DNA of 64,000 nt, from assembly GCF_002127325.2 (NCBI RefSeq), contig NC_035437.2, positions 165,269,145-165,333,144 on the forward strand, given 5' to 3'. Within the stretch, counting starts at the first letter, position 1. The number at the start of each line of letters is the position of its first letter. Positions 1-9,727 of the stretch are shown piece by piece. Both the position numbers and the translations under genes were made by a program. Source of the DNA: Helianthus annuus. Lineage: Eukaryota; Streptophyta; Magnoliopsida; Asterales; Asteraceae. The notes below the pieces were generated by a model. That model was given only the letters and a program-made list of their open reading frames with translations. It did not search any database and was not told where the DNA came from.

Positions 1-1
1 T

Positions 2-3000
2 ATCAATACTTCATTCTGCCAAGCTCTTAATTTACCCTTAACCACCCTTAGGCAAATTTTTACAGTCGAAACGACAGATGGAAATTCTGTTAACATAGAC
101 AAGGTTTTGCAAGAAGGAAAGATAGAACTATTAGGACATAAATTTTCGGCAAACCTGTTACCTATGAAGTTAGCCGGGTTTGATATAGTGTTAGGAATGG
201 ATTGGCTAGTAGCCAACCATGCTAGAATTCTTTGTGATAAAAATTCCGTAGAAATTCGTACCCCCACAGGAGAAGTAATGTTAATTACAGGAGATAAACC
301 TCGAAAGCCACTAAAATTTATTTCAGTGATGAAGTTGGTCAGTTATTCAAGAAAAGAAGGAATGGTGTATATGATTTCTGTAATCATTAACACTAAGAGT
401 AAGGAACTTCAGGAAATCCCAGTAGTCTCAGAATATCCTGATGTATTCCCAAAAGAACTACCAGGATTACCACCTGATAGAGAAGTAGAATTTAGGATTC
501 ATCTAATTCCTGGAACTACACCAATAGCCAAAGCACCATACCGGCTAGCACCCACTGAAATGCTAGAATTGAAAAAGCAGTTAGATGAACTACTAGGCAA
601 AGGATTTATACAACCTAGTTCATCCCCTTGGGGAGCACCAGTGTTGTTTGTGAAAAAGAAAGATGGATTGATGAGAATGTGTATCGATTATAGGGAACTG
701 AATAAGGTTACAATTAAGAATCGATACCCATTACCTAGGTTTGACGATCTTTTTCATCAACTCCAAGGAGCTAGGTATTTTTCTAAGATAGACTTACGCT
801 CCGGATATCATCAGTTGAAAGTACAAGAGGAAGACATACCTAAAACTGCCTTCAGAACTAGGTATGGTCATTATGAGTTTACAGTCATGCCCTTCGGACT
901 AACAAATGCTCCTGCAGCATTCATGGACATGATGAATCGGATTTGTAAACCATACTTGGATAAATTCGTAATTGTCTTCATTGACGATATACTTATTTAT
1001 TCCAAAAGTCAAGAAGAACATTGTGGGCACCTGCATGCACTCTTAACTTTGTTAAGAAAGGAAAAGCTTTACGCCAAATTCACGAAGTGTGAATTCTGGT
1101 TGCAAGAAGTGCAATTCTTAGGACATATGGTAAATCATGAAGGTATTCACGTAGATCCTTCTAAAATAGAAGCAATCACCAAATGGAAGGTCCCGCAATC
1201 AGCTTTGGAAGTTAGAAGTTTTCTAGGCTTAGCTGGATACTACAGACGATTTACTAAGGATTTTTCTAAGATAGCTGTACCCTTGACTAAGCTAACCTGT
1301 AAAGCAGTTAAGTTTGAATGGGGACCTAGGCAAGAAGAAGCTTTTAAGATATTAAAACAAAGATTGACAAATGCTCCAATTTTAGCTTTGCCAGAAGGAA
1401 CTGAATATTTTGAAGTATATTGTGATGCTTCAAAATTAGGATTAGGAGGTGTGTTGATGCAACGCTAGAGGGTAATTGCGTATGCCTCCAGGCAGTTAAA
1501 GAAACACGAGGAAAATTATACGACTCATGATTTAGAATTAGGAGCTATAATTTTTGCCCTTAAGATTTAGAGACATTATCTGTATGGAAGTAAGTTTACT
1601 ATTTATACAGATCATAAAAGTTTAAGGTACATATTTGGGCAAAAAGAATTAAACACGAGGCAAAGAAGATGGATGGAAATCCTAAGCGATTACGACTATG
1701 ACATTCAATATCACGAAGGAAAGGCGAACGTAGTTGCAGATGCCTTAAGTCGTAAGTATCATGAGAAGCAACGACGAGTTCTTATGCTTAGATTAAATCT
1801 ACAATTAGATTTAATGGAACAATTGAAGAAAGTTCAGGAAACAGCAATCGTGGACGATGCTAAAGGAATGAAAGGATATATAAAGGAACTAGAGCATGGA
1901 AATGATGGAATTTGGAGATTCGACAAGAAAAGAATTTGGGTACCTAAGCAGGGAGAATTAAGAAATAAGATTCTAGAGGAAGCTCATAAATCTAGGTATA
2001 CCGTGCATCCAGGAAACAATAAGATGTACCAAGATTTAAGAAACAATTTTTGGTGGATAGGAATGAAAAAGGATATAGCTGAATATGTATCTAAGTGTCT
2101 TACTTGTTCACAAGTTAAAGCCAAACACCAGAAACCTTCAGGACTACTACAACAATTAGAAATGCCAGTATGGAAATGAGAACTCATAACAATGGATTTT
2201 GTTACTAAGTTACCCAAAACCAGGAAAGGTAATGATGCGATTTAGGTAATTGTGGATCGATTAACCAAATCAGCCCATTTTCTACCCATGAAGGAGACCT
2301 TTAGCATGGAAAGGTTAGCCAAGTTGTACGTAGACGAAGTAGTATCCTTACATGGAGTTCTGCTCTCTATTATATCGGATAGGGATAGTCGTTTCACTTC
2401 CCATTTCTAGACTAGTTTTCAGGAAGCAATGGGAACTCGACTAAATTTAAGTACCGCATATCATCCTCAAACAGACGGACAAAGTGAAAGGACGATACAA
2501 ACCCTGGAAGACATGCTCCGAGCATGTGTAATTGATTTTGGTGGTAACTGGGATAACCACTTACCCTTAAATGAATTCTCCTATAACAATAGTTATCATT
2601 CAAACATTGAAGCTGCCCCATTTGAAGCACTATATGGATGTAAGTGTAGAACTCCAGTTTGTAGGGCAGAAATAGGATAAAGTCAGTTATCAGGTCCTGA
2701 AATTGTGCAAGAAACCACTGACAAGATAACTCAAATCAAGGAAAGACTGAAAATGGCTCGAGATCGTCAGAAAAGCTATGCAGACAATCGCCGCAAGCCG
2801 CTAGAGTTTCAAGTCGGAGACAAGGTACTTTTGAAAGTTTCTCCTTGGAAAGGAATAGTACGATTCGGTAAGAAAGGAAAACTGAGTCCAAGGTACGTAG
2901 GACCATTTCCAGTAATGCAACGAATATGACCAGCTGCTTATCGTTTACAACTACCAGAAGAATTAGCTGGAGTACATGATGTATTTCATGTATCCAACCT

Positions 3001-3232
3001 CAAGAAATGTCTCTCAGACGAATCCCTGGTAGTACCACTTCAAGATGTAGAGGTAAATGAAAAGTTAAAATTTGTAGAGAAACCACTACAGATAGAAGAT
3101 AGAAAGATCAAGTTTCTTAAGCACAAACGACTAGTGCTAGTCAAAGTCAAATGGGATTCAAAAAGAGGACCAGAATACACTTGGGAGCTGGAATCAGAAA
3201 TGAAGCGAAAATACCCTCATCTATTCCAGTAA
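2..3232 (+). pseudogene. pol polyprotein of element A, single frame with seven nonsense codons
   Basis: The reading frame is open from base 2 and runs to a natural TAA at 3230-3232 without any frameshift. In order: protease tail (to about 330), RT (about 520-1140, catalytic FIDD at 978-995), RNase H (YCDAS at 1417-1432, continuing to about 1760), integrase HHCC zinc region (about 1984-2110), the DDE core with the [11 protein letters not shown] end, and a C-terminal GPEYTWE-like chromodomain segment (about 3060-3220). In-frame stops lie at 1466, 1568, 2177, 2243, 2408, 2678 and 2927. At the matching codons element B has Gln, Trp, Trp, Trp, Trp, Asp and Gly. Five of the seven are therefore C-to-T type changes. 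The protease DTG motif lies outside the window. Confidence 0.92.
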
Positions 3233-3257
3233 ATCTCGAGGACGAGATTTTTATTAA

Positions 3258-3268
3258 GGTAGGGAGAA
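3258..3268 (+). promoter_or_regulatory. Polypurine tract of element A
   Basis: A purine-rich run (GGTAGGGAGAATG-like) directly precedes the TGTAACAACT start of the LTR. This is the expected plus-strand priming site, in the usual chromovirus position just after the pol stop. Confidence 0.85.
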
Positions 3269-3590
3269 TGTAACAACTCTCACTAAAATTACTACTTAGT
3301 ATGTTAATTGTTCAATAAGAAAACCCTATTTAAGAAACCCAAGTAATTCTGCATAAACCCTAAAATTTTCTTAACAATCGGAATCAGGATCAGGGCCCCT
3401 AATACTCAAGGGGGCTAAACCCTAATTGATAATTATCCTCCCAATACGTTGTCTAAATAGAATTTTATGAAAACGTCGACTCACAAGGGCTATGCAAGTG
3501 ACCAGGCTACCCTAGGCTAGGGGGTGTGCCCCGCGACACGCGACAGGGACCAAGGAACCCTTCGCGACACGCGGGCGGTTCCAAATTCGG

Positions 3591-3600
3591 GTATAAATAG
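3591..3600 (+). promoter_or_regulatory. TATA box in the LTR of element A
   Basis: GTATAAATAG sits in a GC-rich stretch about 320 bp into the LTR, 18 bp after the second CGCGACACGCG copy. It is the likely RNA polymerase II promoter of the element. Transcription start is inferred, not shown. Confidence 0.7.
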
Positions 3601-3758
3601 AGGGGCCTGGCACTTGCAGTCTGCTGTTCGTTCGACGATCAAATTCCAATTATACACTGAGTTATAATCCGAATACTCCACAACAAACAAGAATCACTAA
3701 ACGCTGCCACGATAAACAGGGTAATAACTCGATCGGTATTACGATTCAACGTCCGATC

Positions 3759-3763
3759 GATTG
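3759..3763. repeat. Target-site duplication of element B, left copy (GATTG)
   Basis: GATTG lies immediately before the TGTGACAACC start of element B. The same five bases follow its last base at 17645-17649. Five bp is the usual duplication for Ty3 integrases. Confidence 0.93.
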
Positions 3764-6700
3764 TGTGACAACCCTCACTAAACCAGGTATCCGTACGGTT
3801 TAATTAATAATTAATTGCTGCTTAATTACTGTGCTTACTTGAAATTACTCATGAACTGCTACTTGATTTCTGATACTTGTATATTCCTGCATCATACTTT
3901 ACATACCGTCACTACATTATTTACATACTGAACTCTAGTGACAAACATGATGCACAAAAGCACAGTAGCACTATGAACGGATAACCTATTGAACATGCTG
4001 ATAAGCCAGCATCAGGCAGATATTGCCTCTAAGGCCTGTATGAGCCAGAAATATTTCACTGCACCCATAGTGAGTGTAGGGATACAAGGGTTGTAGAACT
4101 GCGTCTCTAGGAATAAGTTACTGTGACTGGATGTGCCTAAAACATACACTAAGCACAAAATTCAGCATATTAACCAAAAATTCAGCATTTGGTTAACTAA
4201 TAAAGTGCCAAAACATGAGAAAAATATTACTAGACACTTTCCAAAGTGTCGGGAATAAGTTGTGTCACTAAAAATGGTATTAACGACACTCTAAAGCTTT
4301 GCTAAGCACTTTAACGGATTACTATCCAACCGAACAACCGGACTATACCCGGAACATAAAAATATGGTCATTGACATTATCTGTCTTTTTCTGAGCCAGT
4401 TAGGGTCCCTGAATACCCTAACACCCGCTTTAAAACACAACACACAACTAACCGGGTTAATATTTAACTAACTTACTTAACCTAACTATTAAGCTAACTA
4501 ATAGTTGAAAATGGACTAGAACCCCCCCCCCCCTTGGGCCGATTTCGGTCACATGGTGACCTTAACTTGTACCATTTTGAATATTATAATCTCTTATGTT
4601 CCATATCAAGAGGACATTGAAACCACAGGACATTAATCTCAAGTTTATCTATAAGTAACTTGTAATTACACTTGAACATTCACAACCCATAACATCACAC
4701 AAAAACACTCGCTTTCCCTCTCTATAGGCTTCGGCCGAACACCCCACATATACATCCTTCATTTTCGAGTTTCCTTCATCACATTCCAAGAACATACAAG
4801 CATCAAGGGTCACGTATTAGGAGGCTTGGTGCAAACGAAAGGCGAAGGACCTCATTCTCTAGCTTTTATCCACCCTATTTGCGCTTAGATTCTTCCCTAG
4901 CCTCGAGCTAGTGGTATGTTACTTAAATCACTTACTCGAACTATTTTGAAGTGGTTAATACGATGTGTAACGGTTCAAACTCGAAATCTTACAAGTTGAT
5001 ACTTCAAAGTCTACTAAAAACACAAATAAAGATGGTTAAAAGCTTATAAGTTGTGTAAATGTTGTAGTATTTATTTTGTGTGGTTATTTGGACCCGATCT
5101 ATGTTGTGGTAGCTCGGATCATCATTTAACCCGGGTTGGTCATGATCATGGATCATGACATAAGGTTATTTTGAATGAAACAAGGGTGAAACACTACCAC
5201 ACACGAATCATGAACTTATGTAAAAGCATTTTTAGTTGTAAAATAGTGTTTAAAACTAGCAGATCTACGTATCTACAAGTGGTATTTTCAAAGGATCGAG
5301 TGTCAAGAAAATCATGTTTTCTAAAGACGGATCCTATGATAACTAGAATGATTTTTAGAACACACAAGTGTGTAAACACTTGTGTAACGCGACGTTTCGG
5401 CAAAATAACTATTTTTGTAAAATTTACAAGAAGATGTAAAGACGGACTTTCTATAAAAACGGGGTTTTTACGAAACCGGACTAATTTATATTAAGATCCG
5501 CTAAAAGTAATGAGATTTACTTCATATTTTTGAGTAAATCACAAGTTCATGAAATCTTTGCGATTTACATATTTATTAACTAGTTTGCTGTGTTGAATAT
5601 TGGCTTGATTGAATAAGAAAATTGTTGGATTGATTTGTAAAAGAAAATGATACGCTTGAAAGCGTGGTCACCTCCAGTTACAGAGGAAACTCTGGCGAAA
5701 TTTTTCCAAAAACCTAACACTTAGAATTATTTTCATTATAAAGTGTTAGAAATACTTTTCGACGTGTTTTCAAAATATAAATTTCGCCACGACTTTATTT
5801 ACAAATATCGGAGGTGGGATTTTCACAAAATTAAACGTGATAAATATATATTTAGTAAATATATTTTCACAACATTATTTGTGATTATTTTGTGAAATAT
5901 ATAATATTATTTTTAGGGTAAAAATAATATTATCGAACGTTAACGAATCCAAAATAATACGAACGCGTATATTTGACAAAGTATTATTTTGGGAGAATTT
6001 TGTGAAGTAAAAATATAATATTTTTGAGAAAAATATTTATATTTTGGAATTGGAAATAAATATATATATATTAAGTGAGACTTAATAATATAATTCGAAC
6101 GCACATGTATTAAATCCCCCATCCTTGGGAAGGAAAATAATTACCAAGTATATTCGGAATGTAAACACGAAATAGTTGTCTAACTATTTCCCAAAAACCT
6201 AAACCATAAAGCTAAGGCACGGCCGTCCGTCTAATAGAGTTAGTACATGTAGGTCGTTGCACAGCTGCTTGACTTGGAGTATACTTGGTAGAGACGCACT
6301 GCTGTGAGTTCATGTCCCCATTTTCTCTTAACTGTTTTCAGTTTTCTAAACTGCGGGGGTGAAATACATGTTACTATGATTACGAATATTTCTTACATGG
6401 TATGGTTAGCGTAAGGAGGGTTGTTACTTAGATCATGTGAATGGGTAGGCGGAAACTTGAGGTCATTAATCCTCAGGGTAGGACCGAGGGGCAGGAGCGG
6501 TAGATCTACTTGGGTGTAGCGAGCCCAGGCCCAGCATAACGGACCTCGGGGTGACTTTGTACCCAACGCATAAGTCTGCTAGGTTTGAGCCTTCCTACTT
6601 GCATTTCACACATATCAATGGCCTTGCAAACCATTGGTGATCTCTTTTTCCTTATTTGCTACATACCAGGATTTTTATACAAACAAAGGTTTATTTGCCC

Positions 6701-7086
6701 ACTTACACATGAACTCGCTCAACATTATTGTTGATTTTTCAACTTACATGTATTTCAGGGAATTAAAGGATCTGGCACGGTATGACACGTTTTCCCGCTG
6801 CACTATTTCCGAGGTCATCCGGGTTTTGGGAATGTGACTCTTTCCTGGACAAGTCACAGTCCTTAAACCATGTTTATGTTATGTTTAAGTTTGTAATGTT
6901 GTTGAACAAGGTTATGGTTGTTAGGGCGTTTTCCCGTTAAAACAATGTTGTTGTTTTTGGATTTTAAAACTAAAATGAATGGATGATCTTGCATGGTTTT
7001 TATTCATATAGCTTTGTTATGGTTAAGCTATGGTATTAAGAAGTCACACCAAATTAACCACGCTTCCGCAAAGCCAGGGTGTGACA
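3764..7086 (+). repeat. 5' LTR of element B (3323 bp)
   Basis: It begins TGTGACAACC and ends GGTGTGACA just before the primer-binding site. It matches 14462-17644 along its whole length. It holds a 153-bp segment (from 4149) bounded by CTAAGCAC at 4149-4156 and 4302-4309 that is absent from the 3' LTR, where a single CTAAGCAC remains. Short ORFs inside it also occur in the other LTR and carry no recognisable domain, so I treat them as non-coding. Confidence 0.95.
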
Positions 7087-7089
7087 GCT

Positions 7090-7101
7090 TGGTATCAGAG
7101 C
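7090..7101 (+). promoter_or_regulatory. Primer-binding site, initiator tRNA-Met type
   Basis: TGGTATCAGAGC, complementary to the 3' end of plant initiator tRNA-Met, starts three bases after the end of the 5' LTR. This is the standard minus-strand primer site of Tekay/Del-type elements. Confidence 0.93.
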
Positions 7102-7251
7102 TCTGATCATAGCGAACTAGGATTCCTTCTCGAGTCTAGACTATGATCACTAGGGCTCTCACGAAAACATTTTTACTGCATACCACTTAAGTCCAGATCC
7201 AAAACGTTTTTATAAATAAATGTTGAGAACATTTTATTTATATATTTTTAA

Positions 7252-7600
7252 GCTCAGTCTTGGAGGCTGAGGCTCGGTCTTGGAGATCGAGGCTTGATCT
7301 AGGAGATCGAGGTAGATGGCTAGTAAGACTAGGAAGAGTAGGCTCAGTCTTGGAGGCTGAGGCTCGGTCTTGGAGGCTGAGGCTCGGTCTTGGAGGCCGA
7401 GGCTCGATCTAAGAGATCGAGGTAGAGGGCTAGTGAGACTAGGGAGAATAGGCTCAGTCTTGGAGGCTGAGGCTCGGTCTTGGAGGCTGAGGCTCGATCT
7501 AAGAGGTCGAGGTGGATGATAGAACAGTCTTAGAGACTGGGAGGAATTTGGCTAGTGGGACTAGGAGTGTCAGTCTAGGAGACTGGGAGGCTAGTGGGAC
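7252..7600 (+). repeat. Tandem repeat leader of element B
   Basis: Units of about 20 bp built on GGAGGCTGAGGCTCGGTCTT are repeated with small changes. They are grouped into larger blocks that each end in a GGTAGAGGGCTAGTGAGACT-like segment. At least three such larger blocks are visible, then the pattern decays into GTCTAGGAGACTGGGAGG units. It lies in the untranslated leader between the primer site and the acidic ORF. No frame is open across the whole array. Confidence 0.85.
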
Positions 7601-7696
7601 TAGGAGAATTATGTGATTTCTTACTTGGTGACTAATGTGTTTACCGGATTGTATGACTGATTATTTGTGCATATTTGTGTTTATGTTACAGACATC

Positions 7697-9295
7697 ATGA
7701 GTCGCCAGTGCCATGCGACATGTTTGTGCGTATGCGACTCAGACACCACAGGACCTAGACCTATAGTATCTGATGACCTAGCATCCTCAGAGCACGAGGT
7801 GCACACGTCGGACGTTTCTAGCACGGACGAGGACGGCTTCCAGCCCTTCGCGCTACCTGACGAGGCTGATGAGCTCGTCGATGGCCCTCTTGTTGAGTAC
7901 CTACCGTTAGTGGAGATCCCTGCTCCCATACCCTTAGCTGTTTACCCTGCCTACGATTTACTTCTTGACGCCGAGGCTGATGGCGATATTGATCTGTTTG
8001 ACGATGATCTCCTAGAGGACGATGAGGAGGGCGAGGCCCTCATAGCCGACGGAGGACTTTTACTGCTTGCAGATGCTCCAGCTGCGGAGTCACCTGCACA
8101 CTCACCTGCTCCAGACTCCTTCGAGTCTGTGGCCTCCGCACCTTCCCACACTCTGAGCGCACAACACTTTTCACATGGTTCAGATCCTGACCAGGCATCC
8201 TCTGTTGCCCCTATACCTAGCTTTGCATTCGACCATGATGATGTGGAGGATTCCGATCCTATCTTTCCCCCGGGATTCGACCCGGATCAGGATATAGAGT
8301 TTATACCTATGGATCAGCCTATGGAGGATCCAGTCAACCCAAATGACCCAGTGGATCCCATCGACCCTGAGTTTGACCTTGAGATGGCTTTTGATGATCC
8401 CGAGCCTGCCATCGCCCCTGAGCAGGCAGCCGCTCTAGACCCTGTGCTCGAGCATGACCCCGTTCATGTTGGCATGCCTATTGAGCCTGTGATTGCTGAC
8501 CCACCTGTAGATGATCACCCTGTGGATGCTCCATTGTTGGAGGGCGATCATGTCATTGCTGCTGATCATGTTGATCACCCACTTATTGCTGATGCACCCG
8601 TTCACCCTTTTGTTGCTCCCCCACCTGATCCCGTTCCACTAGAGCCCGAGCATGCCCTGTTCGCGGCACACATGGATCCACCAGATGAGCACGCACAGCA
8701 CGGGTGGATTCCTGCTGATGATGATGTTCCACCTATTCCCCCTTATATCCCTGATGCATGTCACGTTGATTTCTCTTTTCCATTTCCTTAGTTTACACCT
8801 CCAGCGCGACCTGGAGAGGGTTCCTCGGCCCATCCCTTTGGGCATGTGCCGACATCTGTTCCCTTCATACCACAGTTTCCACCCGTTTTACCCCCTGTTC
8901 CTCTATATCGTGTGGCACCTTTTGATCCAAACAGGGAGCCGTTTCTCTGGTCATCACCACCTGTCATGCCACCGACTGACCCCTACCATCCCTTCCATGT
9001 GGGGCACACTATTGAGGACGTTTTGATGTCTTTTGTTTTTCAGCACGAGGCACACACACAACGCATTCAGGAGCTCGAGAGAGCTCAGCCGCCGCCGTGT
9101 TAGTGCCAGGGTCAGACCCACTCTCCTTTGCAGCCTTCTCGACCTGTACCCCCAGATTATGCTGCACGCCTCTTTGCCCTAGAGCAGCAGGTTGCTTCCT
9201 TTATTCGTACTCAGAGAGCCATGGAGGAGGACTGGCTCCAGTTGCGTCGTTTGTTTTACACTCACTTTCCCCCTCCTCCACCGCCATCCGTATAG
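7697..9295 (+). pseudogene. Acidic, proline-rich ORF upstream of gag in element B
   Basis: Starting at ATG 7697, one frame runs to a TAG at 9293-9295 (about 530 codons). It is broken only by TAG codons at 8789 and 9101. The first two thirds are very rich in Asp, Glu, Pro and Ala, with many DP, DD and EP pairs. The last third has a Pro/Phe-rich stretch and then a short segment (about 9150-9260) with regularly spaced Leu, Gln and Arg that could be helical. I recognise no enzyme domain or zinc knuckle. It precedes gag by about 430 bp in the same orientation and may be an accessory or N-terminal Gag-like product. Another M lies upstream in frame at 7667, but 7697 follows a TTACAG sequence that resembles a 3' splice site. 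Confidence 0.6.
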
Positions 9296-9727
9296 AGCTC
9301 ATCAGTACCATTTGGGTAGACGTCGGTGAGAAGACCGCGATTGCTTTTGACTGCACAACATTTTTGGAGACTACTTTTTGATTATGACTTTTGTTGATTT
9401 TGTACATGGGATATAGTGACACTGATTTGATATAGTTTTTGGACAGGGGTGATGTAGCCCCTAGTTGATGGATGATTGTATGACACTGTGATGTACTGAT
9501 ACACTTACTATGTGGTCTCGATATATGGCAATCGCAGTATTCTCATCATATTTGATGCGTGATTGATTATTTATGTTTTGATGACATGGGATGTTGTGTG
9601 AATGATATTTGTGATAAGAGATGATATGTGAATGATATACCGATAACATGAGATGTTATGCACTATTACTATTATTATATACGCGCGTTTTATTATGGCC
9701 TGACCGACGTAAACACATCTTTAGAAG
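9296..9727 (+). other. Spacer between acidic ORF and gag, no gene seen
   Basis: AT-rich and GAT/ATG-rich sequence without a long open frame. It is probably untranslated leader or intergenic sequence within element B. Confidence 0.5.

Larger units (their letters stand above)
1..3763 (+). mobile_element. Element A: Ty3 chromovirus (Tekay/Del-like), portion before the nested insertion
   Basis: This is the 3' part of an LTR retrotransposon that begins left of the window. It holds the tail of the protease, RT, RNase H, integrase and a chromodomain-like C-terminus, then a polypurine tract and the start of the 3' LTR. The LTR is broken at 3763 by element B and resumes at 17650-18582. The protein closely resembles that of element B throughout, but the LTR sequences differ, so A is a related but separate family. 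Lineage is assigned from the domain order and the chromodomain-like end (known of Tekay/Del chromoviruses). The 5' LTR is not in view. Confidence 0.9.
3269..3763 (+). repeat. 3' LTR of element A, first part (U3 side)
   Basis: The LTR starts with TG at 3269 immediately after the polypurine tract and is cut at 3763 by element B. It holds two copies of a GC-rich near-palindrome, CGCGACACGCG, at 3532-3542 and 3563-3573, and a TATA box at 3591. With the distal part (17650-18582) the uninterrupted LTR would be about 1.43 kb. Confidence 0.88.

Noticed and set aside
5171..5494. 107-codon open frame, repeated at 15736-16023
   Set aside because: It lies in both LTRs of element B, so the repetition comes from LTR identity. 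No domain is present, and another frame on the other strand is equally open.
7667..7699. Upstream ATG at 7667 as start of the acidic ORF
   Set aside because: In frame, but it precedes a TTACAG acceptor-like site; the 7697 ATG gives the more plausible N-terminus, though I cannot exclude the earlier one.
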